From the NCBI GenBank assembly GCA_030041985.1, contig JASIAM010000289.1, positions 1 through 32,199 of the forward strand: DNA of 32,199 nt, read 5' to 3'. The notes below the pieces were generated by a model. The model saw only the letters and a program-made list of their open reading frames with translations, was not told the DNA's origin and ran no database searches. Made by a program: the position numbers and the translations under genes. This DNA is from Bryobacteraceae bacterium. Its GTDB lineage: Bacteria > Acidobacteriota > Terriglobia > Bryobacterales > Bryobacteraceae. How positions within the stretch are numbered: the stretch's first letter is position 1; each line of letters starts with the position of its first letter. Shown piece by piece: positions 1 through 8,764 of this stretch.

Positions 1-3000
1 GTTTGAGGACATTGGGGACAACCGGCAGAATCTGAAGGGTCCGGTCGAGGTCGCTCGCTCCCAAACAGGCTATGCCTCCGGGAATGAGGAGAAGAAGGGC
101 AGAGACAACCGAAATAGTCACGCCAAGGTCGGCTTTCAGATTGCTCCCCATCCAATTTTCTGGCAGCATCCCGCCGAACCAGGTGCCGCCGCAATCGATC
201 AACAAAAAGGCTCCTAAGCCCCATAGCCAGGTAACGTTCGCTGCGCCATTGGGATCGTACGGTGAGTCGAACTTCCAATTCGGTTTCGCGAACGGCTCAG
301 TAAACCAGGGAAAACTGAAAGCAATCGCCGCGACTTCAAGCCCCAGTTCCCACTTGTTCAGGAGTTCCTCGCCCGGCACCGCTACGGTTGGGGGCGCGAT
401 ATCCATCACGGCGCTCACCACCCAGCCGAGCAGCTCGGCAAAGCCGGTGCAGTCCGCCAGAAACGCTTTCCATGCTGCCATCGCGTTACCGAGCAACGAC
501 TCTTCGGCCGTAACCGCGCTACCGGTCAAGGATTTTTTGAAGTTTGCCAGCATCGTGTTGGCGTTAAACAGGCTCTTGAAGGTATCCACGCTGGCGTCGT
601 CCGGAAAAGGCGCCTTGTTTTTCACAATCTTGTAAAAGGTCGTGGCGGGGATGGCGATCACCAGCGATAGCAAATCGAGCACCGTTAGCGGGGAACCCTT
701 GGTGATAAAGCTGTAAAGAGCCGTGACGAACGGAATATCCCACTCTTTGACGAGAAACTCACGGATCCATCCGACGATGGCGGCGAGTGCCTCGAAAGCC
801 GCATCGATCAATAGTTGCACTCCGCCGATGACGGCATTCACGAGTTGTTGCGCTACTTCGAGCAACTTTGAGAAAAGCGCCGTAAAAATGTTGTCAGCGT
901 TCGACCCCACCGTCTTCATAAAGCTCTGCGTGCCGGCAAATGCCTGCGTGCCTTGAGCGTTGGTAGCCAACTGTTCGAGCCGGGTCATGAAGTTGTCCAC
1001 GGGGCCGGTGTCTAACGTGGAGGATGAAACTCCTCTTATGCGAGCCCCACTGGCATTCTCTATGGAACCGGTCATGACGAAATTATTGCCGCCGGAAAAC
1101 ACGAACTTCGGGTCGGATCGCCGCCTGGCCTCGCCGTATCCCCCCAAACTGGCATTTGCGGCCTGCTGCTGCAATTCGCTGAATCCATCATTGACGGCTG
1201 TGCTCAGGCTTCGAAGTCCATCGTGGGCTAAACGTTGGATATCGCCGGCGGCCAGACTGGTAAATCCCAATCCCTGTTCGATCGTATAGGCCAAGGCTTT
1301 ATGCGTGCGCAAAATATCGTCCCAGTTGAGCAGAAAGCCGAGCCATTCGAAGGTTTTCTCGAAGAAATTGCTGACGCTCTCATAAACCGTAGCCAATATC
1401 GTCTCGATCAGGTCAAAGGACTGTTGTACAAACTCGACCGCCGCATCGAAAACGTATTTCACACCGTCAATTAAGAATTGAACGGCTACCTTGACCCCAT
1501 TCACGACGATTTGCGCGATATTCACCACGGCGTCGAAAAAGCCTTCGACGACGGATTCGAGAAAGTCTCCGATGGTTGACCACCAGGACTTCCCGCCGGC
1601 GTCGCTGGCTGTACGCGAGTTGGCGCGCATCTCGGCGATCATTGCTTGCGCCCTGTGCGGTGTGACTGCCTGGTAGGAGACCCCGCCCTCGCCGAACGAG
1701 AGCGTCCACGAGGGCAAGCCGGCATGCGCGATCACGCGGCTCCGTTCGAGGGCCGCTGCCTGCGATTCGATATGTAACCCGGTCCAGGCGCCCTCGCGGG
1801 AAATCAAGGGGTGCAGCGTAGCCGTTGCCGTTTTCGGCTGCTCGCTACGCAGCTTCATGCAGCCCTGGAACGCATCGGCCAAGGCTTGGCAATCTGCTGG
1901 CCTGGCGCGGATAGCCGCTTTCAGCAGCGGTTTTCCGCTGGCATCTTTGGCCGCGGCCAGGTCCGGGCCCTGAATGCCCTTCAGGCGCGTCTCGATCGAC
2001 TGCATTTCTTTCGGTAGCGCGGCGTCATCACCCACGCCGGCGCGCCCGTTGCCGTATTGTGCGAGGAACAGCCCCTCTCCTGCCGGAGTTACCCCTTCCA
2101 CTTGGATCCATAAGTCCGGCACGCTCAGGTTAGTGGTCTGCTGGGTAATCGCGAGTTTCGCCGCGCTATTGGTTTTGACGCGGGCAAACGTTAACGCATC
2201 GATGGAATAGGTTGCGCCGTTGACCGTGATGGCTGTCCGGTCGCTGGCACTAATTGTAGCGGCGGCGTTCGCCAGCGGCGCGCCAGACATATCGGTCACC
2301 GCGATGTCGCTCGAATACGAGATGAACTCCTCGATCGTACTGGCGCTATCGCCTGATTCCGGCACTTCGACGGGCCGATCCCCTTCCCAATCGCCGGTGT
2401 TCTGGTCAAGCGTCATATGCATCAACGCGCCGCCAGTTTGATTTTTGGCGTAATAGAGTTCGATGTTACCGCCGTCGTTTCGTGCCACTGATACCCATGC
2501 TACGTTTTCCCGCAGGTGTTGCTGTGGATCGAGAGGCTCATACCCAGTGGGAGAATCCTTTTGCGGCACCGGCGCGAAGTGATACAGGCGCTGGTTTTTC
2601 GAGAGGCAGAACAGGTGAGTCCCGCCCGCATGGCCGTGGACCGCAAAAACCCTTGTCAAATCCAAATTGTTTGACAGCGGCTCTGCTTTGTACCGTAGAG
2701 ACTTTCCATTTTTAGTGTCGGGAGTCAGTTGATAGAGAATGCCGTCCTCCGCGACAAAGAATATTTTGTTGCGGCCGAACGAGTCGGGCGGTGATTCGAT
2801 ATCTACGGTGGCGCTGCGCCCATTGGAAAGCTTTAAATGTGGCGCCCCCGCCTGCTCTATTGCTTTACCGGAAAGATTGGCCGTGAAAAAGAATGATGCG
2901 TTGCGTCCCTCCGGGTCGACCAAAGCCGAAAATACCGGCGTAGCGGATGCTGCGGAGTGGGTCCAGAAACTTGTGATCCCCGGATTTATGTTTGGCCACC

Positions 3001-3574
3001 AGCCGTCACCGGGGTAGCACGGCTGGAAAGAACCGGCGGTTACGTTCCATTGTGAAACGGCTATATAGACTTCGGTCGGAGGCGCGCTCCTGGTCACCCA
3101 CCCATCCACTCCCACGTAAAGCTGGCCTCCAACGGTTCTCGCGTAGATCCCTCTGACGTGCACCGCGGAGCTGCTTGGTAACAGTGGAAGTGTCGCTTTT
3201 ACGATGTTAGACCAGTTCCCGTCCCCATATTTCACCGCGTAGTTCACGCTATCCCCGGATCTTGCAAGCACGATGATGCTGCCGCCGTGGTCTACTCCGG
3301 CCGCAATAAAGTCGCCTTTCAGTCCCCCGGCCGCAGCTTTGCGATAGCCTGTAGAGCTGGTTGCATCCGGATAGAAATTCCAAATCGTTCCGTCGGTCCC
3401 GATCGTGAACAGCTCAATCTGTCCGTTCTTGTTGCGTACCGCAGCGCCTTGTTTCCCATGGTCCACCGGGGACGCCTGGCGATACTGCTTCATGAACTTG
3501 GTTTCCACTGTGAAGCCCTCACCCTTATAGGGATTTAGGCGGAGTTCTTCATCCACACTGATTGTTTCCGGCAC
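1..3574 (-). CDS. Giant uncharacterised protein, propeller-like N-terminus plus long amphipathic helices (C-terminus outside window)
   Basis: The minus-strand frame is open from a GTG at 3574 to the left edge (1191 residues, no stop). An in-frame TAG lies two codons upstream of the GTG, and a GAAAGG ribosome site sits 6 nt before it, so the start is well supported. There is no signal peptide. Residues about 25-410 contain repeated short beta-type units with G-x-I-x-x-F/Y patterns (for example IELFTIGTDGTIWNFYPD and KIFFVAEDGILYQL), which resemble a lectin-like propeller. Residues about 655-760 form nearly continuous amphipathic helices ending in WLGFLLNWDDILRTH. Another hydrophobic block (LTVLDLLSLVIAIPATTF) lies near 965-985, and strongly hydrophobic stretches lie at 1120-1175. 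I recall similar helix blocks with a W-x-DILRT motif in uncharacterised bacterial and fungal proteins. A membrane-active or cell-surface role is inference only. The many short plus-strand frames here are shadows of this gene. Confidence 0.85.
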   Translation of the reverse strand, partial: MPETISVDEELRLNPYKGEGFTVETKFMKQYRQASPVDHGKQGAAVRNKNGQIELFTIGTDGTIWNFYPDATSSTGYRKAAAGGLKGDFIAAGVDHGGSIIVLARSGDSVNYAVKYGDGNWSNIVKATLPLLPSSSAVHVRGIYARTVGGQLYVGVDGWVTRSAPPTEVYIAVSQWNVTAGSFQPCYPGDGWWPNINPGITSFWTHSAASATPVFSALVDPEGRNASFFFTANLSGKAIEQAGAPHLKLSNGRSATVDIESPPDSFGRNKIFFVAEDGILYQLTPDTKNGKSLRYKAEPLSNNLDLTRVFAVHGHAGGTHLFCLSKNQRLYHFAPVPQKDSPTGYEPLDPQQHLRENVAWVSVARNDGGNIELYYAKNQTGGALMHMTLDQNTGDWEGDRPVEVPESGDSASTIEEFISYSSDIAVTDMSGAPLANAAATISASDRTAITVNGATYSIDALTFARVKTNSAAKLAITQQTTNLSVPDLWIQVEGVTPAGEGLFLAQYGNGRAGVGDDAALPKEMQSIETRLKGIQGPDLAAAKDASGKPLLKAAIRARPADCQALADAFQGCMKLRSEQPKTATATLHPLISREGAWTGLHIESQAAALERSRVIAHAGLPSWTLSFGEGGVSYQAVTPHRAQAMIAEMRANSRTASDAGGKSWWSTIGDFLESVVEGFFDAVVNIAQIVVNGVKVAVQFLIDGVKYVFDAAVEFVQQSFDLIETILATVYESVSNFFEKTFEWLGFLLNWDDILRTHKALAYTIEQGLGFTSLAAGDIQRLAHDGLRSLSTAVNDGFSELQQQAANASLGGYGEARRRSDPKFVFSGGNNFVMTGSIENASGARIRGVSSSTLDTGPVDNFMTRLEQLATNAQGTQAFAGTQSFMKTVGSNADNIFTALFSKLLEVAQQLVNAVIGGVQLLIDAAFEALAAIVGWIREFLVKEWDIPFVTALYSFITKGSPLTVLDLLSLVIAIPATTFYKIVKNKAPFPDDASVDTFKSLFNANTMLANFKKSLTGSAVTAEESLLGNAMAAWKAFLADCTGFAELLGWVVSAVMDIAPPTVAVPGEELLNKWELGLEVAAIAFSFPWFTEPFAKPNWKFDSPYDPNGAANVTWLWGLGAFLLIDCGGTWFGGMLPENWMGSNLKADLGVTISVVSALLLLIPGGIACLGASDLDRTLQILPVVPNVLK

Positions 3575-3963
3575 GCGCTACCTTTCGTTTTCGGATTTGA
3601 GGATCGCTCTCTACCTGCTGACCGCGGTTTTGCCAATCAATCTTTTGGGGAGAACTTCAGTAACAAAGCCACTAACAGACTTCAAACGGACTTTCCGTTT
3701 GAGCGACCAGTGTATTCCTCTATTGGCTCAAATTGCAATCCTCGAGCAATTCTATTTATAGAGAACTTATGGCGGAGTCTGATTAGCGTTCGCAACCCGA
3801 GTGAGCTGTCCGAGTCATAGAATCCGCGGCTATATACTAATACGCAACGGCGTAAAGTTAAAGAGACACTTCAATCTATCCGCCCCGCCGCACTGAACCG
3901 TCCTGACTTGCGAGCAGCCCTGCGAATGCTGTAATCTGATTGCTGTTTCCCGGAGCTGACGCT
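3575..3963. promoter_or_regulatory. Divergent intergenic region between the giant gene and the molybdenum hydroxylase operon
   Basis: This 389-bp gap separates two divergent genes and is more AT-rich than its surroundings. It holds a perfect inverted repeat at 3682-3702 (9-bp arms, 3-bp spacer), an AATTGC-N9-GCAATT repeat at 3731-3751, and the small palindrome TCTATTTATAGA just beyond it. A possible plus-strand promoter for the hydroxylase is TTGCGA at 3908-3913, a 16-bp spacer and TGTAAT at 3930-3935; the match is weak. For the minus-strand gene a TATAAA lies on the reverse strand near 3755-3760, but I see no convincing -35. I see no small gene here. Confidence 0.5.
3682..3702. repeat. Perfect inverted repeat (9-3-9), candidate operator or hairpin
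   Basis: TCAAACGGA is followed by CTT and then its exact reverse complement TCCGTTTGA. It lies 108-128 bp upstream of the GTG start of the giant minus-strand gene and about 260 bp upstream of the divergent hydroxylase operon. The size and symmetry fit a dimeric repressor site. No run of T follows on either strand, so it does not look like a terminator. Confidence 0.5.
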
Positions 3964-4470
3964 ATGGCCTACAAACTAAACGTTAACGGGCGAGTTACGA
4001 CGGTAGATGTATCGCCGGACACGCCTCTGTTGTGGGTAATTCGCGATGTGCTGAACTTACACGGCACCAAATATGGATGCGGGATCGGGCAGTGCGGGGC
4101 CTGTACGGTACACCTGGGCGGCCGCGCCGTGCGCTCCTGTCAAACCCCGGTTTCCGCTGCCACCAGTGCGCCCATCACTACTATTGAAGGGCTCTCCGCC
4201 GATGGAACTCATCCCGTGCAAGTGGCGTGGCAAGAAATCGATGTGCCTCAATGCGGCTATTGTCAAGCCGGCCAGATGATGTCGGCCGCCGCTTTGCTGG
4301 CCAGAAACCCCAAACCAAGTGACAAAGAGATCGATTCGGCGATGAATGGTAACCTGTGCCGTTGCGGCACCTACCTGCGCATTCGCCAGGCGATCCACAA
4401 AGCGGCTGAGCATGGAAACACCGCGTCCGCGCGGACCGTGCAGACAGCCGAAGCAAGCGGAATCAAATAA
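3964..4470 (+). CDS. Molybdenum hydroxylase small subunit, two [2Fe-2S] clusters (IorA/NicA type)
   Basis: This 168-residue protein is the electron-transfer subunit of a xanthine-oxidase-family hydroxylase. It passes electrons from the Mo site of the partner encoded downstream. The N-terminal plant-type ferredoxin domain carries the C-x4-C-x2-C motif in [17 protein letters not shown], with the fourth Cys in VRSCQTPV. The C-terminal all-helical domain carries the second cluster in [11 protein letters not shown] and NLCRCGTY. Length and motifs match IorA of isoquinoline 1-oxidoreductase and NicA of nicotinate hydroxylase. The start is the ATG at 3964, preceded by GGAG at 3952-3955; an upstream in-frame TTG at 3940 has no ribosome site. 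It has no signal peptide, as expected for a subunit exported by riding with its Tat partner. The large-subunit gene begins 15 bp after its stop, so the two form one operon. The substrate cannot be read from sequence. Confidence 0.93.
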   Translation: MAYKLNVNGRVTTVDVSPDTPLLWVIRDVLNLHGTKYGCGIGQCGACTVHLGGRAVRSCQTPVSAATSAPITTIEGLSADGTHPVQVAWQEIDVPQCGYCQAGQMMSAAALLARNPKPSDKEIDSAMNGNLCRCGTYLRIRQAIHKAAEHGNTASARTVQTAEASGIK

Positions 4471-4485
4471 AGGAGGCCTCACACC

Positions 4486-6756
4486 ATGTCCATCAATCGT
4501 CGTTCTTTTCTCAAAGTGACTGCGGCGAGTGGCGGCGGGTTACTGCTCAGCCTCTACTCCCAACCGAAAGCTTCTGCGCAAGGCCGGGGCCGCGGTGGTC
4601 CTTTTGGCGGTCCGGAGCCTGACCCGCACGTTTACATCAAAATCGCCCCCGATGGCACCACCACCATCATGGCCAAGAATCCGGAACTCGGCCAAGGCGT
4701 AAAAACCATGCTCCCCATGCTGATTGCCGAGGAGCTGGATGTCGAATGGAAGAACGTCAAGATCGAACAGGCCGATTTTGACGACACCAAATACGCCGGG
4801 CAATTCGCGGGCGGCAGCTTCGCCACGCCGTCCAACTGGGTGCCCATGCGGCAAGCCGGTGCAGCCGGCCGCGCGCTGCTCATCAAAGCCGCCGCGCAGA
4901 ACTGGAATGTGCCGGAATCGGAATTAACCACTTCCGCGGGCAAAGTCCTCCACAAAGCCTCCAACCGCGCGGCCGGTTACGGAGAGCTGGCGGACAAGGC
5001 TTGGGCGCTGCCGGTCCCCGATCTGCGAACCCTGAAATTCAAAGATCCCAAGGACTACACCATCATCGGCAAACCGCTCATGCAGCGCGAGCTGCCCAAC
5101 ATCGTCACCGGCAAGCCGATCTTCGCCATCGACATGACGCGCCCCGGCATGTTGTTTGCCGTATATCAAAAGTGTCCGGTATTTGGCGGCAAAGTGGTCA
5201 GCGCCAATCTGGACGAAATCAAGAAGATGCCCGGTGTTCGTAACGCCTGGGTAGTCGATCGTCCCGAGATCACCGAACCCGTGCTCCCCCAGGATCCCGG
5301 CCTCGAAAACGGTATCGCTATTGTGGCTGACACCTGGTGGCAGGCCAATACGGCGCGCAAGAAACTCCAGGTCAACTGGAATGAAGGACCGAACGCCGAT
5401 GCCAGCCAGAGCAGCACGGCTTTCGCCCAGAAGGCCGATGAACTCAGCAAGCAGAAGCCGCAGCAGACCCTCCGCAACGATGGCGACGTCGAAGCGGCTC
5501 TCTCAAGCGCTGCCAAGGTAGTGGAAGGGGCTTATTCGTTCCCGTTCATTTCCCACGCCCCGCTCGAGCCGCAGAACTGCACCGCCGATTACCGGGACGG
5601 CAAGTGCGAGGTCTGGACCAATAGCCAGATTCCCGGAAGCGGACGCACCCTGGCAGCCAAGGCCCTCGAAGTTGATGAGAAGAATGTCACCCTCCACATG
5701 GTCCGTGGCGGCGGTGGTTTCGGCCGGCGCCTCACCAACGATTACATGGTGGAAGCGGCCTATATCTCCAAGCTGGCGGGCGCTCCGGTAAAACTCCTCT
5801 GGGCTCGCGAAGACGATATGGCCCACGATTATTACCGTCCGGGCGGTTTCCAATACCTCAAGGCCGGCCTCGACAATTCCGGCAAAATCGTGGCTTGGCG
5901 GAATCACTTCGTCAGTTACGGCGATTTCGATGCTCAAAAAGGCCAGGTCAAATTCGTAACTGCCGCGGCCATGGGCGCCACCGAGTTTCCGCAGCGCTTT
6001 ATTCCCAATTACGCCCTGCACGCTTCGGTTCAGCGTCTAGGCATTCGCACCGGCTCACTGCGCGCCCCCGGCAGCAATTCCTTCGCGTTCGTGATCCAGT
6101 CGTTCATCGACGAACTGGCTCATGCGGCCGGTAAGGACCCTGTCGAATTCCGTCTGGCCCTGCTGAATTCCGCTATCCCCGAGCCTGCAACGGGACGCGG
6201 TGGACGCGGTGGTTTCGGCGCCCCCGGCCTGAACGCCGATCGGATGAAAGGCGTCGTCCAACTCGCCGCCGAGAAATCCGGCTGGGGCAAGAGCAAATCC
6301 GGCAAGGGCCGCGGTATGGGCTTTGCCTTCCACTTTAGCCACCAAGGCTACTTCGCCGAAGTTGCCGATGTCAGCGTCGAGTCGGGCAACAAGGTGAAAG
6401 TGCATAAGGTCTGGGTCGCCGCCGATGTCGGCAGCCAGATCGTCAACCCCAGTGGCGCGGAAAACATCGTACAGGGAGCCGTTGTCGACGGCATGAGCGA
6501 GATGATGGGTCAGGAAATTACTCTCGACAGAGGCCGTGTAGTTCAAGCCAACTTCGACCATTTTCCGATGGTGCGCCTGGTCCAGGCTCCGCCCGCAATC
6601 GAGGTCCACTTCCTGAAGACGGACAATCCGCCGACAGGGCTGGGCGAGCCGGCTCTTCCGCCGATCGTCCCTGCGGTGGCCAACGCTATTTTCGCCGCCA
6701 GCGGCAAGCGCCTTCGCAGCTTGCCGATCGCCAAGTCCGGCTTTAGCTGGGCTTAA
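4486..6756 (+). CDS. Molybdenum hydroxylase large subunit, Tat-exported (IorB-like)
   Basis: This 756-residue catalytic subunit carries the molybdenum cofactor and hydroxylates an aldehyde or N-heteroaromatic substrate. The N-terminus has a twin-arginine signal (NRRSFLKVTAASGGG, hydrophobic stretch, SAQ), so it works in the periplasm with the small subunit. Mo-cofactor landmarks are GGGGFGRR near residue 410, RAPGSNSFAF near 526 and the GLGE motif at 718-721, with E721 as the expected catalytic base. The order and length match IorB-type proteins, which lack the usual XdhC-linked FAD subunit. The NicB-type C-terminal cytochrome domains are absent, so electrons must go to a separate acceptor. 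A strong AGGAGG at 4471-4476 precedes the ATG. Two Gly/Arg-rich stretches (GRGRGGPFGG near 34, GRGGRGGFG near 569) look like low-complexity insertions. Substrate unknown; isoquinoline, nicotinate or an aldehyde are possible. Confidence 0.9.
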   Translation: MSINRRSFLKVTAASGGGLLLSLYSQPKASAQGRGRGGPFGGPEPDPHVYIKIAPDGTTTIMAKNPELGQGVKTMLPMLIAEELDVEWKNVKIEQADFDDTKYAGQFAGGSFATPSNWVPMRQAGAAGRALLIKAAAQNWNVPESELTTSAGKVLHKASNRAAGYGELADKAWALPVPDLRTLKFKDPKDYTIIGKPLMQRELPNIVTGKPIFAIDMTRPGMLFAVYQKCPVFGGKVVSANLDEIKKMPGVRNAWVVDRPEITEPVLPQDPGLENGIAIVADTWWQANTARKKLQVNWNEGPNADASQSSTAFAQKADELSKQKPQQTLRNDGDVEAALSSAAKVVEGAYSFPFISHAPLEPQNCTADYRDGKCEVWTNSQIPGSGRTLAAKALEVDEKNVTLHMVRGGGGFGRRLTNDYMVEAAYISKLAGAPVKLLWAREDDMAHDYYRPGGFQYLKAGLDNSGKIVAWRNHFVSYGDFDAQKGQVKFVTAAAMGATEFPQRFIPNYALHASVQRLGIRTGSLRAPGSNSFAFVIQSFIDELAHAAGKDPVEFRLALLNSAIPEPATGRGGRGGFGAPGLNADRMKGVVQLAAEKSGWGKSKSGKGRGMGFAFHFSHQGYFAEVADVSVESGNKVKVHKVWVAADVGSQIVNPSGAENIVQGAVVDGMSEMMGQEITLDRGRVVQANFDHFPMVRLVQAPPAIEVHFLKTDNPPTGLGEPALPPIVPAVANAIFAASGKRLRSLPIAKSGFSWA

Positions 6757-6760
6757 ACCC

Positions 6761-7588
6761 GTGACCTGTGGGGCCAGGGCTTCCGCCCTGCCGCTGCCCT
6801 TCTGGGCGGCGTTGCTCGTCTGTGCTACCCTGGCCCCCGCCCAAGATCTCCGCACGGTTTCCTCCCCTAACGGCCAGCTCGAATTTCGCGCATTTATCAC
6901 CCCTCCGTCAAAAGGCGCGCCCGATCGTCTTGGTTACCAGGTGTTTTACCAGGGAAAGCCTCTGATTGACACGTCCTTCCTTGCCTTCGAAATCCGTTAC
7001 CAGACTCCCCTGGGCGAGAAACTCGGCTTAATCAACTCCTTCACATCCAACACCGCTTCCTACCATTCCCTCACCGCCGAATACATGCAAAACGGCACCA
7101 CCGGACGCCGGCTCACGCTCGAAGTTCGCGCTTACGATGATGCTCTCGCCTTCCGCTTCCTCATTCCAAGAACCGTGTATCTGGAAAATATCGAAATCGA
7201 ACAAGAGGACACGGAATTTCATTTCGCAGCCGATCCCGAAACCTTCCCCGTGCTGCTTTCCGGTTTTGATGCGCCCTCCAAGCCGCAAAGCCCGGCCAAG
7301 CTAAGCGAGATTTCCCCCGATGTCCTGATCGCCACGCCCTTAGTTGCGCAACTGCCCGGCATCGGTTGGCTCTCCATTTCGCAGGTTGGCGATTCGAATT
7401 ATCCGCGCCTCTTCCTCAATCACTCCGATGACGACACTGTGATAGCGACGCTGCCCCCTCTACCGGGCCAAGCCACGATTACTGTTCGAACCACTACGCC
7501 GCTTGTCTGTCCGTGGCGCGTGGTGCTGATCGGCCCCTCGCGCGACAGCGTCGGAGAATCTCATGTTCCGGCCTCGCTCGCCCGCTGA
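6761..7588 (+). CDS. Secreted stand-alone GH97 N-terminal domain protein
   Basis: This 275-residue protein starts at a GTG 4 bp after the stop of the hydroxylase gene, which suggests translational coupling, although no ribosome site is obvious. It has a signal peptide (LPFWAALLVCATLAPAQ). The rest follows the N-terminal beta-sandwich of glycoside hydrolase family 97: an opening 'SPNGQLEF' strand, 'YQVFYQGKPLID', 'EVRAYDDALAFRFLIP' in the middle, and a closing 'PWRVVLIG'. In complete GH97 enzymes (about 650-700 residues) that last motif leads into the catalytic barrel. Here the protein ends shortly after it, and the next gene begins 70 bp later with no trace of the barrel. It is either a truncated enzyme or a domain kept for carbohydrate binding or scaffolding. 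Catalytic activity is unlikely. Family assignment is by recognition of strand motifs. Confidence 0.75.
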   Translation: MTCGARASALPLPFWAALLVCATLAPAQDLRTVSSPNGQLEFRAFITPPSKGAPDRLGYQVFYQGKPLIDTSFLAFEIRYQTPLGEKLGLINSFTSNTASYHSLTAEYMQNGTTGRRLTLEVRAYDDALAFRFLIPRTVYLENIEIEQEDTEFHFAADPETFPVLLSGFDAPSKPQSPAKLSEISPDVLIATPLVAQLPGIGWLSISQVGDSNYPRLFLNHSDDDTVIATLPPLPGQATITVRTTTPLVCPWRVVLIGPSRDSVGESHVPASLAR

Positions 7589-7658
7589 TGCATTTCGCAC
7601 AACGCCCCACGCTCCTACGCGAAGGTGTACAATCACTGATCTATCCTGAGAAATTGTC

Positions 7659-8756
7659 ATGAAAGCGAAATTTAGCGCGGCGTGCTTGGTGTTCGGGGTT
7701 CCTGCGTGCGCGGCCCTGTTGTTCGTGGGCGTCACGCAACTGCTCGCCGCCGCCTCCACGGAAACGGCTTCGCAAGGGAGCTACGAGCGTATTAAGGTGC
7801 ATGGCAAATCGCTCGAGGGCAACCTCGAAGGCGATTCGCCGGATCGCGATGTCTCCATTTATCTGCCGCCCGGCTACGCGGCCGAGCGCAATCGCCGTTA
7901 TCCGGTGGTGTACCTGCTGCATGGCTACACCAATTCCGATGAGGGATGGTTTGGTCCCGGCGTCAAATCGGGATTTCAAACCGCGGGCACCACGTTGCCC
8001 GCGGTAGCCGGCCGGGCAATGGCCAGCCGCGCCTCCAAGGAAATGATCCTGGTGATGCCCAACGCGTATACGGTTTATCAAGGCAGCATGTATTCCAACT
8101 CCGTCACTACGGGCAATTGGGAAGCGTTCCTCACTCGGGACCTCGTGGAATATATCGATAGCCATTACCGCACGATCCCGGAGCCGGCCAGCCGCGGTCT
8201 CGCGGGGCATTCCATGGGCGGCTACGGCGCCATCCGAATCGCCATGAAATATCCGGGCGTGTTCTCGAGCATTTACGTTTTGAGCGGTTGCTGCCTCACC
8301 GCCAATTTGAATCCCGGAAGAGGAGCGGCAGAGGCCGAAGCGATTCACAGCCAGGCCGAGGCAGCGAAAGCCGGGCGCGGTGTAGTGACTACGCTGGCGG
8401 AAGCCGCGGCCTGGTCTCCCAATCCGAAGAATCCGCCGCTATTTTTCGATCTGCCGGTCGAGGGGGGAATGCCGCAACCGGCGGTAATCGCGCGCTGGGC
8501 CGCCAATGCTCCGCTGGCGATGATCGATCAATACATAACCAATCTCCGGAAACTCCACGCCACCGCTATTGATGTGGGCGACAAAGATGGACTGGCTGCC
8601 AGCAACCGGCAACTGAGCGAAATCCTGACGCGCTACGATATCCGGAACAGCTTCGAACTCTACGAAGGCGACCACACCAACCGGATTCCGGAACGCATCG
8701 AAACGAAAGTCTTGCCATTTTTCTCCAATAACCTTTCATTCACGGGGAAGCACTGA
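7659..8756 (+). CDS. Secreted alpha/beta-hydrolase esterase (esterase D / feruloyl esterase-like)
   Basis: This is a 365-residue protein with an N-terminal signal peptide (residues about 1-32, hydrophobic, ending near LLAAAS). It has the alpha/beta-hydrolase fold of the 'putative esterase' family (PF00756), which includes esterase D, feruloyl esterases and the antigen 85 group. VVYLLHGYTNSDEGWF near residue 86 gives the oxyanion-hole HG. The nucleophile elbow GHSMGG places the catalytic Ser at 185. D308 or D310 in GDKDG and H339 in EGDHTNR are the likely acid and base. It probably cleaves acyl or feruloyl esters outside the cytoplasm. The ATG at 7659 has only a weak GAGA upstream. The CHRD gene follows after 8 bp, so the two are likely co-transcribed. 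The neighbouring GH97 fragment hints at polysaccharide use, but the substrate is not evident. Confidence 0.9.
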   Translation: MKAKFSAACLVFGVPACAALLFVGVTQLLAAASTETASQGSYERIKVHGKSLEGNLEGDSPDRDVSIYLPPGYAAERNRRYPVVYLLHGYTNSDEGWFGPGVKSGFQTAGTTLPAVAGRAMASRASKEMILVMPNAYTVYQGSMYSNSVTTGNWEAFLTRDLVEYIDSHYRTIPEPASRGLAGHSMGGYGAIRIAMKYPGVFSSIYVLSGCCLTANLNPGRGAAEAEAIHSQAEAAKAGRGVVTTLAEAAAWSPNPKNPPLFFDLPVEGGMPQPAVIARWAANAPLAMIDQYITNLRKLHATAIDVGDKDGLAASNRQLSEILTRYDIRNSFELYEGDHTNRIPERIETKVLPFFSNNLSFTGKH

Positions 8757-8764
8757 GGAACATC

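Noticed and set aside
72-3538. Many plus-strand frames of 60-190 codons over the first 3.5 kb
   Set aside because: They are shadows of one uninterrupted minus-strand reading frame with a ribosome site and protein-like composition.
6761-7658. Frameshift hiding a GH97 catalytic domain after the N-terminal domain
   Set aside because: Only 70 bp separate it from the esterase gene, and no barrel-like sequence appears in other frames.
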